Shown here: piece after piece, positions 1-7,615 of the stretch
Numbering within the stretch: the first letter of the stretch is position 1
Layout: the number at the start of each line of letters is the position of its first letter
The notes under the pieces: model-generated
Seen by the model: only the letters and a program-made list of their open reading frames with translations
The model's database searches: none
What the model was told of the DNA's origin: nothing
Assembly (NCBI RefSeq): GCF_001653755.1
Contig: NZ_CP015125.1
Span: forward strand, 742,001 to 806,000
Source of the DNA: Dokdonia donghaensis DSW-1
Lineage (GTDB): Bacteria; Bacteroidota; Bacteroidia; Flavobacteriales; Flavobacteriaceae
Direction of reading: 5' to 3'
Length of the DNA: 64,000 nt
Program-made: the position numbers and the translations under genes

Positions 1-53
1 TTTTTATGCGCAAAATTATTAATAATTAGAATATCATATTGCTCTTAAAATAC

Positions 54-67
54 TGCTGTAATATAAT
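54..67 (+). repeat. 14-bp direct repeat, copy 1
   Basis: TGCTGTAATATAAT at 54-67 recurs exactly at 334-347, 280 bp apart, in the gene-free left end. The preceding bases are also similar (TAC versus TAT). Function unknown; chance similarity in AT-rich DNA is possible. Confidence 0.45.
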
Positions 68-243
68 TGTGAATGTTTGTTTCTATTTTAAATTTTGTAA
101 TTGTAGACTGTACTTTGCTTCAATATTATACTAGTAAAATATTGATTAATTAGCTTTGACTATTAATTTATCTGTCAGTTTTTTGGGAAAGATTATAAGT
201 AATTAATGCTAGTTTTTTTATTGAATTGAGACCCCAGCGTAAG

Positions 244-266
244 CAATAATTTTCCTTAAATTATTG
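244..266. repeat. AT-rich perfect inverted repeat
   Basis: CAATAATTT at 244-252 and AAATTATTG at 258-266 are reverse complements around a TCCTT loop. The stem is 9 bp but has only one G-C pair per arm, so RNA stability is low. It could be a protein-binding dyad. Confidence 0.4.
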
Positions 267-333
267 ATTGTTTTATAACCCGTTTTCAATCATAATTAGA
301 GCGTATAATCCTCGTGATTTTATAAAGTTTTAT

Positions 334-347
334 TGCTGTAATATAAT
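334..347 (+). repeat. 14-bp direct repeat, copy 2
   Basis: Second exact copy of TGCTGTAATATAAT (first at 54-67). No associated gene or terminal inverted repeat is visible. Confidence 0.45.
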
Positions 348-600
348 CTACTTTTAACTAACAAAATTGAGCCTTAATGAGGGTGTGTTTTGCGTGAAAA
401 TTTATCTGAAGACTTCTCCTATTTTTAACCTGTGAATGTTGTTATGCTATGTTAAATCTAGTTGAACCGGTGTGGTGGCGTAAACCAGGCTATGCATTTT
501 TAAATATCTTGGGAGGTAATCGCCTAAAATGGAATTAATCCTCAAGGAATTTAGACTAAACATTATTTTAGTTTTGTCTAAAAATTTGCAATAAATTGAT

Positions 601-1752
601 TTATTGACTCTTGCGATGTAGTAATCTAGTGAGCTTGATCGAGAGATCTGTAAGAATAATCTTTGCATTACCGTTGCGTTCTATGTGATATTCGGCGTCT
701 TGTATGGCTTCTACAATAGGAATTATATTGTTGTTATGCACAAATGGAGCAAATTTAGAAAGATCAAATCCGGTCTCTAGTTCCATAAAAACAAGGTCAT
801 TTGCCTTGTAGTTTTTAAGCAAAGCCTGGCGGAAAAACTGGACACAATATTCAAGGAAATTTTTCTGTGTTTCACGACCAGATTTTGCTATCTCCTCGCT
901 CCAAGATATAAGGCCTAAAACGGCTTCTTTTTTTCCCTTTGCCTGGAAAGCTGTGCGTACCCAAGTAACAAACCATTTTTCAAATTGTATATCATCTCCA
1001 TCGTGATGTAAAAGATGTAATGCTTGTTGATAATCACCTTGTGCTTGATGTGCAATTTTATTTGCTTCGGCTTCTGGTGTATTGTGTTTTGTAATTAGTG
1101 CCTCTGCAATTTGAGGCTCGCTTAGTTTGGGAAACGTGAGAACTTGACATCTTGACTTTATAGTGTCTATGATACTGTCTTCATTTTCGGCAATGAGGAT
1201 AAATAAGGTTTGTGCTGGTGGCTCTTCAAGAAGTTTGAGTAATTTATTTGAAGCAGCGGTGTTCATTTTGTCTACAGACCAAATGATCATTACCTTATAT
1301 CCACCTTCATAAGCTTTAAGTGCTAGAGATTTATTAATATCTGCAGCTTCATTTACACCTATTTGACCTTGTTTTTTTTCAATACCTAGATGTTGATGCC
1401 ATTCAAAAAGGTCTCCGTACGGGTTTTCTTTTATAAAAGAGCGCCATTGTTTCATAAAATGACTAGATACGGGATGGCTTTTTACTTCTGGCGTAGTAGC
1501 AACTGGAAAGGCAAAATGTAAATCTGGATGAGATAAATTTTCAAATTTTAGATTGCAATCTGCCGCGCCAGAGTTGTTTTCGCCTTGAGCGTTATTACAT
1601 AAAATATATTGGGCATAAGCAATGGCCATAGGTAAAACACCTGTGCCAGCAAGGCCTACAAATAGTTGAGCGTGAGCAATACGACCTGCATCTACACTTG
1701 TAGTGAGGTGATTTTTAATAAAATCTTGCCCTATAACGTTTGAGAACAGCAT
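601..1752 (-). CDS. holB: DNA polymerase III subunit delta' (clamp-loader subunit)
   Basis: Clamp-loader ATPase-like subunit that helps load the beta clamp during replication. Seen: N-terminal SNVIGQDFIKNHL and AHAQLFVGLAGTG (about residues 27-38), a P-loop region lacking the GK(T/S) lysine, as is usual for delta'. The family signature LLKLLEEPPAQTLFILIAE and the SRC motif in TIKSRCQVLTF follow. The ATG at 1752 is chosen because the family starts at M-x-F-x-x-VIGQ. Upstream in-frame starts at 1800 (ATG) and 1821 (TTG) would run into the promoter box of the divergent pgk. The protein is then 383 aa, a normal length. The sequence between about residues 50 and 75 contains Cys residues in the zinc-module region. 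Identification is strong; the start is an inference. Confidence 0.9.
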   Translation of the reverse strand: MLFSNVIGQDFIKNHLTTSVDAGRIAHAQLFVGLAGTGVLPMAIAYAQYILCNNAQGENNSGAADCNLKFENLSHPDLHFAFPVATTPEVKSHPVSSHFMKQWRSFIKENPYGDLFEWHQHLGIEKKQGQIGVNEAADINKSLALKAYEGGYKVMIIWSVDKMNTAASNKLLKLLEEPPAQTLFILIAENEDSIIDTIKSRCQVLTFPKLSEPQIAEALITKHNTPEAEANKIAHQAQGDYQQALHLLHHDGDDIQFEKWFVTWVRTAFQAKGKKEAVLGLISWSEEIAKSGRETQKNFLEYCVQFFRQALLKNYKANDLVFMELETGFDLSKFAPFVHNNNIIPIVEAIQDAEYHIERNGNAKIILTDLSIKLTRLLHRKSQ

Positions 1753-1800
1753 AGCGCCAAATATAAAGGAATCACAGCATTTATTATCCTCTGTATCCAT

Positions 1801-1808
1801 TATATTTG
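1801..1808 (+). promoter_or_regulatory. Putative -7 promoter box for pgk
   Basis: TATATTTG fits the Bacteroidetes sigma-A -7 consensus TAnnTTTG exactly and lies 18 nt before the pgk ATG. No convincing -33 TTG element is seen at the usual distance. Confidence 0.6.
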
Positions 1809-1826
1809 CTAGTAAAACCAACGGAT

Positions 1827-3014
1827 ATGATCACAGTAGACGACTTTAATTTTGAGAATAAGAAAGCACTTATACGTGTAGATTTTAATGTACCTCTTGA
1901 CGAGGAAGGTAATATTACAGATACCACAAGAATAGAAGCTGCAAAACCTACTATTTTAAAGGTGCTTGAAGATGGTGGTTCTGCAATTTTAATGTCGCAC
2001 CTGGGACGACCTAAAAATGAAGAAGAGGAGTTCTCACTATCGCAAATATGTAGTACTGTTTCTGAGATTATAGGTGTAGAGGTAAACTTTGTAGATAATT
2101 GTGTGGGTGATAAAGTAACGCAGGCAGCTCAAGACCTTGAGATGGGTAAGATTTTACTATTAGAAAATCTACGCTATCACAGTGAGGAAACTGCAGGTGA
2201 TGTAGAGTTTGCAAAGCAATTAAGTACTCTAGGAGATATTTATGTAAATGACGCCTTTGGTACTGCACACCGTGCACACGCATCTACAACAGTAGTTGCT
2301 CAATTTTTTCCAGATGCAAAGTGCTATGGATATTTACTCGCAAAAGAGATAGAGAGTCTTGATCGCGTGCTTAACAATAGCGAGAAGCCAGTACTTGCTA
2401 TACTAGGAGGATCTAAGGTGTCTTCAAAAATCACTGTAATCGAAAACATACTTGATAAAGTAGATGAGATGATTATAGGTGGTGGTATGGCATTTACGTT
2501 TATTAAGGCACAGGGAGGACAGATAGGAAACTCTATTTGTGAGGATGATAAAATGGACCTTGCGCTTGATATACTTAAGCAAGCAAAAGAAAAAGGTGTA
2601 CAGATACATATACCTGTCGATGTTATTGCTGCAGATGATTTTGCAAACGATGCAAATACAAAAGTGAGTGACATCACAGCTATAGAAGATGGATGGCAAG
2701 GATTAGATGCGGGACCCGCTTCTCGCGAAAATTTTGATGCTGTTGTAAAAAGAGCAAAAACCATACTTTGGAACGGACCTCTAGGCGTTTTTGAGATGGA
2801 AACTTTTGCAGGAGGTACAATTGCACTAGGCCATAGTATTGCAGAGTCTACTCAAAACGGAGCGTTCTCACTTGTAGGTGGTGGTGATAGTGTTGCTGCT
2901 GTAAAGCAATTTGGTTTTGATTCAAAAGTAAGTTATGTCTCTACCGGAGGAGGAGCAATGCTAGAAATGCTAGAAGGTAAAACACTACCAGGTATAGCAG
3001 CGATTAAAGCATAA
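1827..3014 (+). CDS. pgk: Phosphoglycerate kinase
   Basis: Glycolytic enzyme transferring phosphate from 1,3-bisphosphoglycerate to ADP; cytosolic. Seen: substrate-binding N-terminal RVDFNVPL and SHLGRP, NDAFGTAHRAHAST, the mid-region GGSKVSSKI, and the C-terminal nucleotide-binding NGPLGVFE and GGGDSVAAV. At 395 aa from the ATG at 1827 the length is normal. An in-frame TTG at 1806 would add seven residues but overlaps the -7 box at 1801-1808, so the ATG is preferred. It is divergent from holB and followed directly by a strong intrinsic terminator, so it is probably a single-gene transcript. Very sure. Confidence 0.98.
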   Translation: MITVDDFNFENKKALIRVDFNVPLDEEGNITDTTRIEAAKPTILKVLEDGGSAILMSHLGRPKNEEEEFSLSQICSTVSEIIGVEVNFVDNCVGDKVTQAAQDLEMGKILLLENLRYHSEETAGDVEFAKQLSTLGDIYVNDAFGTAHRAHASTTVVAQFFPDAKCYGYLLAKEIESLDRVLNNSEKPVLAILGGSKVSSKITVIENILDKVDEMIIGGGMAFTFIKAQGGQIGNSICEDDKMDLALDILKQAKEKGVQIHIPVDVIAADDFANDANTKVSDITAIEDGWQGLDAGPASRENFDAVVKRAKTILWNGPLGVFEMETFAGGTIALGHSIAESTQNGAFSLVGGGDSVAAVKQFGFDSKVSYVSTGGGAMLEMLEGKTLPGIAAIKA

Positions 3015-3033
3015 TGACAACACATAAATTTTT

Positions 3034-3062
3034 AAAAGCCACCCTAAGCGGTGGCTTTTTTA
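3034..3062 (+). terminator. Intrinsic terminator after pgk
   Basis: Perfect 10-bp stem AAAAGCCACC / GGTGGCTTTT (3034-3043 and 3050-3059) with a 6-nt loop and a T-run, 20 nt after the pgk stop codon. Confidence 0.92.
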
Positions 3063-3191
3063 ATGACTTATAGTGAGTAATTGCTATAATAAACAAAAGT
3101 GAATTTTTTAATAAATTTTCCTCGTTCTCATAATATATTTCCTTAAACCGTTAAGGTCTCACCTTATTTTTAAAACCATACGATTTTCTCG

Positions 3192-3199
3192 TATCTTTC
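3192..3199 (+). promoter_or_regulatory. Possible -7 box for the transglycosylase gene
   Basis: TATCTTTC matches TAnnTTTG in all but the last position and ends 11 nt before the ATG at 3211. Weak support. Confidence 0.35.
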
Positions 3200-3210
3200 G
3201 TTTCTTGACT

Positions 3211-4833
3211 ATGACCCAAATGAACATAAAAAATAATCTTTTCTTGCTTTGCTCTCTAGCGCTAGGTGCACTATCGTTACAAGCACAAGACACATTATCA
3301 TACGAGGCTTACAAGCGCAAGCAACCGGCTAGTAATCAAGTAAAGACTCAGGTATTGCAACCGGATACAATTACTATAATAAATGAGGTGAAGGCAAATG
3401 TAGTATCTCAAGACCTACCTCAAACAGTTATTGCTACTCAGGTAAAAGATTCAATAACATTTAGGCTAGAAGATGAGCCACAGGCAGCACTCATAGATAT
3501 GCGCTGGCGTCAAGAACTTGCCAGAATGGACCTTTATGACTCTATAAATGCTATAAGAAACAGCCAGACCTATCTACCAGAGGTAAGGCTTGAATTACCC
3601 ACAGACACTTTAAAAAAGCGACTCGCAGCTATAAATGCGCGCACACCCTTTAACGTAGAGTATAATCCCTCACTAGAGAGCGTGATAAACCGTTATTTAA
3701 AACGTCATAAACCTACTATGGAGAAGTTAATGGCTGTGAGCCAGTTTTACTTCCCTATGTTTGAAGAACGACTAGACAGGTATGACATTCCTCTTGAGAT
3801 GAAATATCTCGCTATTGTAGAGAGTGCATTAAGACCTAGAGCAAAATCTAGAGTTGGAGCAACGGGTCTCTGGCAATTTATGTTTGCAACTGGTAAAATG
3901 TTTGATCTAGAGGTAAACAGTTATGTAGATGACCGTATGGATCCTATCGCTGCAACAGAGGCGGCTTGTGCCTACTTATCGCAACTATATAATATACACG
4001 GCGACTGGGACCTTGCCCTAGCATCTTACAACTCTGGCCCTGGTAATGTTTCTAAAGCCATAAGGCGCTCTGGAGGTTATAAAAATTACTGGAATATACG
4101 CCAGAATTTACCTAGAGAAACCGCAGGATACGTACCAGCATTTCTAGCAACAATGTACCTTTTTGAATATGCAGATGAGCACGGCTACACTCCAGAAAGA
4201 GCACCCGTAAATTACTTTGCGACAGACACGATACACGTGAAACAAACTATTGCGCTAGACCAAGTATCTAGCATTGTGGGCATACCTCTTGAGATTGTAC
4301 AGTTCTTAAACCCGCAGTACAAGTTGGACATCATTCCTGTGATAGAAAATAAGAAGTATTATGTGAGACTACCTATAGAGAGCGTAGGTAAGTTTGTACA
4401 AAATGAGGCAGCTATTTACGCTTTCGCGAAAGCGGAATTAGACAAAAGAGAAAAGCCTTTACCAGAGGTACTAGCGGCGAGCTCGCAAGTAAGATACCGC
4501 GTGCGTAGTGGTGATTACCTAGGTAAAATTGCAAATAAATATGGCGTGCGTGTAAGCCAGATCAAAAAGTGGAACAACCTGCGATCTAACGCACTTAAAA
4601 TAGGTCAGCGACTCACAATATACCCTAGAAAACCAGTGACTAATAATGCTGTTGCGAGCAAGAAGAAAAGTGTCTCTCTTAAAGGGAAAAAGACCTATAC
4701 CGTTCAAAATGGAGATTCCCTCTGGAAGATTGCAAATAAATTTCCAGGAGTAAGTGTTGAGAATATCAAAGTTTGGAACGATATTAGTAGCTCTAGACTC
4801 AAACCAGGAATGAAATTGCGTGTGTCAAAATAG
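3211..4833 (+). CDS. Lytic murein transglycosylase with two LysM domains (MltD-like)
   Basis: Periplasmic or outer-membrane enzyme that cleaves the MurNAc-GlcNAc bond of peptidoglycan. Seen: a signal peptide ending near SLQAQ, an SLT (family 1) domain with the catalytic Glu in AIVESALRPRAKS (about residue 204) followed by GATGLWQFM, and two C-terminal LysM repeats starting at VRYRVRSGDYLGKIA and KTYTVQNGDSLWKIA. ATG 3211 and ATG 3220 are both possible; an in-frame TTG at 3205 is less likely. The linker before LysM1 carries AFAKA, encoded by a copy of the dispersed palindrome at 4419-4434. The gene is followed 6 nt later by a small secreted protein gene, probably in the same transcript. Domain call sure; the exact subfamily name is less so. 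Confidence 0.93.
   Translation: MTQMNIKNNLFLLCSLALGALSLQAQDTLSYEAYKRKQPASNQVKTQVLQPDTITIINEVKANVVSQDLPQTVIATQVKDSITFRLEDEPQAALIDMRWRQELARMDLYDSINAIRNSQTYLPEVRLELPTDTLKKRLAAINARTPFNVEYNPSLESVINRYLKRHKPTMEKLMAVSQFYFPMFEERLDRYDIPLEMKYLAIVESALRPRAKSRVGATGLWQFMFATGKMFDLEVNSYVDDRMDPIAATEAACAYLSQLYNIHGDWDLALASYNSGPGNVSKAIRRSGGYKNYWNIRQNLPRETAGYVPAFLATMYLFEYADEHGYTPERAPVNYFATDTIHVKQTIALDQVSSIVGIPLEIVQFLNPQYKLDIIPVIENKKYYVRLPIESVGKFVQNEAAIYAFAKAELDKREKPLPEVLAASSQVRYRVRSGDYLGKIANKYGVRVSQIKKWNNLRSNALKIGQRLTIYPRKPVTNNAVASKKKSVSLKGKKTYTVQNGDSLWKIANKFPGVSVENIKVWNDISSSRLKPGMKLRVSK
4419..4434. repeat. Dispersed palindrome, exact copy
   Basis: CGCTTTCGCGAAAGCG inside the transglycosylase gene, read as A-F-A-K-A in the linker between the catalytic domain and LysM1. 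Confidence 0.95.
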
Positions 4834-4839
4834 CTAGTT

Positions 4840-5307
4840 ATGAAAACTCTTCTGTACGTCTTATGTTTTTGTATTGTGAGTGTGAGCATCGCTCAAGAGA
4901 CTATACTTGAGCCTGTAGATGTAGAGAACACTTCAAAAAAAGATCCGGTATACGAGTATCTATTACAACACTATAAACCTATTTCTGATAAAGAACCCAT
5001 CCCGTCAGACGGTGTGGTAGATTGTGGTTTTACACAAACATTTGAAAACGGGTTGAGCTATGAGAAGCGCAACTGTGCAGATGCATACCTTGCTAGTGGT
5101 GAGGTCCTTACCGTTACAAATCCAGACAGAACATCAATAGTAAAATGGGTTGAGTCTCTCAATGCTATTTTTACAGAGCATAAAGGACACAACGGCTGGA
5201 ATTTTGATCAGTCAGAATACAGGCCATTGTCTAATGTACCAGGCGCATTTTTTGAAATTTATAGATATAAAAACAGTACCAGCATCTTAGTAATGTCAGG
5301 ATGTTAG
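4840..5307 (+). CDS. Small secreted protein of unknown function
   Basis: Not recognised. The 155-aa product has a clear signal peptide (MKTLLYVLCFCIVSVSIAQ) with likely cleavage after IAQ, so it is exported. The mature part is acidic and soluble-looking, with four Cys residues (DCGF, RNCADA and the terminal SGC) that could form disulphides. It lies 6 nt after the transglycosylase gene and 15 nt before the DUF4837 lipoprotein gene, which suggests a three-gene envelope operon. Confidence 0.75.
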   Translation: MKTLLYVLCFCIVSVSIAQETILEPVDVENTSKKDPVYEYLLQHYKPISDKEPIPSDGVVDCGFTQTFENGLSYEKRNCADAYLASGEVLTVTNPDRTSIVKWVESLNAIFTEHKGHNGWNFDQSEYRPLSNVPGAFFEIYRYKNSTSILVMSGC

Positions 5308-5322
5308 AAAAAATTAAATAAA

Positions 5323-6294
5323 ATGATTAAAAAAGTATTTTTAAGCTTAGTAACAGCAACTATTCTATTTTCTTGTTCTAATGGAGACGGTAAGAGAATC
5401 TTAACAGAGTCTGTAGGTAACATAAATAACGTAAAAGTAGTACTTACTAAAGATCAATGGCAGGGCACTATAGGAGACGCGCTAAGAGACGTTCTTGCAG
5501 ATCCGGTATATGGATTACCTAGAGAAGAACCTAAGTTCTCTATAGACCAGATACCGCCAGAAGCTTTTGGCGACTTTTTACTTAAGAATAGAATCTTTGT
5601 ACAGATTAAACCGGCAGACAGTGCGACTGTAACTATTGTAAATGATAAGTATGCGCGCCCACAAACAGGTATTATTATTACAGGCAAGAGCGAAACACAA
5701 ATTGCAAACCTTATCATAGATAATGAAGAGAAGATTGTAACTGCGCTTAAAAATCAAGAACTGGTAGCAAACCAGCGCCGTATTAAAAAAGCACTCAAGA
5801 ACACAGACTCTTTGCGCAAGACCTTTGGTGTACGATTCAATTTTCCAAATGCATATCGTTATGCAGAGCAAAAGCCGGATATTTTCTGGATACGTAAGGA
5901 TTTAAAACGTAGCGGTAATATGAATATAACGGTATACGAAGTACCACTTCAAGCCATAGATAAAGATACACTTACGATAAAAAATATCATACGTATGCGT
6001 GACTCTATAGGTGGTAAAAAAATACCTGTAGATGATGGCCGTTTTATAACAGAGAGAGCATTCTCGCCATACTTACAAGAGACAGAGATAGATGGCAAGT
6101 TTGCTTACGAGACTAAAGGAACGTGGGAGGTAGATGGTCGTTATATGGCTGGACCCTTTGTAAATTATGCAATACGTGATGAAGAAAACGGGCGATACCT
6201 CATACTAGAAGGTTTTATATTCTCACCTTCTCAAGACCAGCGTGATAATATGTTTGAGCTAGAGAGTATATTAAAAACGGCTAAGTTGAAGTAG
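5323..6294 (+). CDS. DUF4837 family lipoprotein
   Basis: Conserved Bacteroidetes envelope lipoprotein of unknown role. Seen: N-terminal hydrophobic stretch ending in the lipobox ILFSCS (lipidated Cys at about residue 18), then a roughly 300-aa soluble domain whose motifs (TKDQWQG, PREEPKFSI, YAEQKPDIFWIRKDL, GPFVNYAIRDEENGRYL) fit DUF4837 as I remember it. At 323 aa the length is usual. It is the last gene of the set starting at 3211 and is followed by a near-copy of the dispersed palindrome and a bidirectional terminator. Family assignment is from memory of the sequence style. Confidence 0.85.
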   Translation: MIKKVFLSLVTATILFSCSNGDGKRILTESVGNINNVKVVLTKDQWQGTIGDALRDVLADPVYGLPREEPKFSIDQIPPEAFGDFLLKNRIFVQIKPADSATVTIVNDKYARPQTGIIITGKSETQIANLIIDNEEKIVTALKNQELVANQRRIKKALKNTDSLRKTFGVRFNFPNAYRYAEQKPDIFWIRKDLKRSGNMNITVYEVPLQAIDKDTLTIKNIIRMRDSIGGKKIPVDDGRFITERAFSPYLQETEIDGKFAYETKGTWEVDGRYMAGPFVNYAIRDEENGRYLILEGFIFSPSQDQRDNMFELESILKTAKLK

Positions 6295-6305
6295 GTTTTT
6301 AATCA

Positions 6306-6319
6306 CGCTTTCGCGAAAG
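6306..6319. repeat. Dispersed palindrome, near copy
   Basis: CGCTTTCGCGAAAG; the last two bases of the 16-mer are changed. Intergenic, 11 nt after the DUF4837 stop and just before a terminator. Confidence 0.85.
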
Positions 6320-6334
6320 AAAAGTGATACACAC

Positions 6335-6371
6335 AAAAAACCGCATAACTCAAGGAGCTATGCGGTTTTTT
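6335..6371. terminator. Bidirectional terminator between DUF4837 and tatA genes
   Basis: AAAAAACCGCATA (6335-6347) pairs with TATGCGGTTTTTT (6359-6371), flanked by A- and T-runs so it can serve both converging transcripts. Confidence 0.9.
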
Positions 6372-6391
6372 ATATAGTATAAAACTAGATT

Positions 6392-6583
6392 TTATTTTTT
6401 CTCTTCTATAAGATCGTCATCTTCATCTTTTGATGCTTTCTTAAATTCTTTAATACCGCCTCCTAAGCCGCGCATCATTTCAGGGATTTTTTTACCTCCA
6501 AAAAGTAGTAAAACCACCAATACAATAAGTCCTATTTGCCAAGGGCCTACCATTCCTAAAAGTATACTTAATGTGTTCATCAT
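6392..6583 (-). CDS. tatA: Sec-independent (twin-arginine) translocase TatA/TatE
   Basis: Pore-forming component of the Tat system, which exports folded proteins across the inner membrane. Seen: 63 aa with one N-terminal membrane segment ([18 protein letters not shown]), the hinge motif [23 protein letters not shown] with the FG pair and amphipathic helix, and a short acidic tail. All are typical of TatA/E. The tandem ATGs at 6583 and 6580 are both usable. It converges on the DUF4837 gene and is divergent from the M23 gene. No tatC or tatB is in the window. Confidence 0.93.
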   Translation of the reverse strand: MMNTLSILLGMVGPWQIGLIVLVVLLLFGGKKIPEMMRGLGGGIKEFKKASKDEDDDLIEEKK

Positions 6584-6600
6584 CTTCTGTTTTAGAAAAA

Positions 6601-6608
6601 CAAAGATA
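6601..6608 (-). promoter_or_regulatory. Putative -7 promoter box for tatA
   Basis: On the minus strand this reads TATCTTTG, an exact TAnnTTTG match, 17 nt before the tatA start. Confidence 0.55.
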
Positions 6609-6732
6609 GTAAGAAAACAAACATATGAACGTTAAAGTCATAAAAAGGACATAATAAGGAGCTTTGTAGTGTGTGATGGCAATTTTCGCGTAAGCGTAAT
6701 AATAGGGCTACACTATATCACATCTAAAAAAG

Positions 6733-6740
6733 TATATTTG
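6733..6740 (+). promoter_or_regulatory. Putative -7 promoter box for the M23 peptidase gene
   Basis: TATATTTG, an exact TAnnTTTG match, ends only 8 nt before the ATG at 6749, which would give a very short leader. Confidence 0.5.
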
Positions 6741-6748
6741 TAAAACAG

Positions 6749-7615
6749 ATGGCAGAAAAGAAAACTAAAAAGAAGAAAATTGCAAAAAAGCTACTGCATA
6801 AGTACCGCTTAGTGATACTTAATGAAGACACTTTTGAGGAGCGTATTTCTTTTAAACTCACACGACTTAACGTATTTATATTGGTAGGTGTGTCTGCCAT
6901 AGTGCTTATAGCGTTAACCACATTACTCATTGCGTTTACACCACTTAGAGAGTATATCCCGGGTTACTCAAGTACAAAACTCAAACGCAACGCAACCTTA
7001 CTTGTCGCAAAGACAGACTCGCTAGAGAATGCGATACGAGTAAACGAGCAGTACTACTCATCTATACGCAGAGTACTAAGTGGCGATGTAGAGGCACTAG
7101 AGTTTGATAGAGACTCCATACGAGATGCGGTTTTTAATGAAGAAGATATTTATGTGCTACCCAGCAAGGAAGATAGCTTGCTTAGACAAACGGTAGAGCA
7201 AGAAGATAAATATAACGTTTTTGACAAGGCTGTAGAGGACACAGATTTCTCACTGTTTCCGCCGGTGCAGGGTACGATAACCTCTGCATATAACGCTGCC
7301 TTAAAGCATTATGCGATAGATATTGTGACCGAAAAAGATGCTCCCGTAAAAGCTGCGGCAGATGGTACGGTGATTTTTGCAGAGTGGACGGCAGAGACCG
7401 GTCACGTACTCATTATTGAGCACCCTAAAAACTTGATTACGGTTTATAAACACAATGCCTCTCTTAACAAGGAGCAAGGAGACCTTGTGCAAGCGGGTGA
7501 AGTTGTCGCAACTGTAGGTAACACTGGAGAACTCACAACAGGACCACATTTACATTTTGAATTATGGAGTAATGGATACCCCATTAACCCAGTTAATTTT
7601 ATTGATTTTAACTAA
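6749..7615 (+). CDS. Membrane-anchored M23 family metallopeptidase
   Basis: Predicted zinc endopeptidase acting on peptidoglycan cross-links. Seen: a basic cytoplasmic N-terminus (MAEKKTKKKKIAKK), one membrane segment around residues 48-68, a spacer, and a C-terminal M23 (LytM) domain. Zinc ligands are visible as HYAID (HxxxD) and HLHFE, and a further His occurs in VYKHN. The key residues are therefore intact, unlike the EnvC-like protein at 59926. Length (288 aa) is usual for the membrane M23 proteins of Flavobacteria. Its stop overlaps the next ATG by one base (TAATG), so the GH3 gene is translationally coupled to it. Confidence 0.92.
   Translation: MAEKKTKKKKIAKKLLHKYRLVILNEDTFEERISFKLTRLNVFILVGVSAIVLIALTTLLIAFTPLREYIPGYSSTKLKRNATLLVAKTDSLENAIRVNEQYYSSIRRVLSGDVEALEFDRDSIRDAVFNEEDIYVLPSKEDSLLRQTVEQEDKYNVFDKAVEDTDFSLFPPVQGTITSAYNAALKHYAIDIVTEKDAPVKAAADGTVIFAEWTAETGHVLIIEHPKNLITVYKHNASLNKEQGDLVQAGEVVATVGNTGELTTGPHLHFELWSNGYPINPVNFIDFN

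Larger units (their letters stand above)
1..600. other. AT-rich intergenic region, no gene recognised
   Basis: No convincing coding frame, tRNA or rRNA is visible. A 73-codon frame on the minus strand near 447-668 has no recognisable protein character and runs into the holB 3' end. The region contains a 14-bp direct repeat (54-67 and 334-347) and a perfect 9-bp AT-rich inverted repeat with a 5-nt loop (244-266). It lies downstream of holB, so it may hold the upstream region of a gene left of the window, but this cannot be judged from here. Confidence 0.6.

Noticed and set aside
447..668. 73-codon minus-strand frame in the left gap
   Set aside because: Overlaps the holB 3' end, no conserved features, poor start context; kept as non-coding.
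2324..2764. 146-codon open frame antisense to pgk
   Set aside because: Opposite a certain glycolytic gene, Ser/Ile-rich translation, no start context; shadow frame.
4419..4434. Palindrome as parS (ParB site)
   Set aside because: Shares the TTTC...GAAA outline but not the ACGTG core of parS, and parS sites are few and near the origin while this occurs about every 3 kb.
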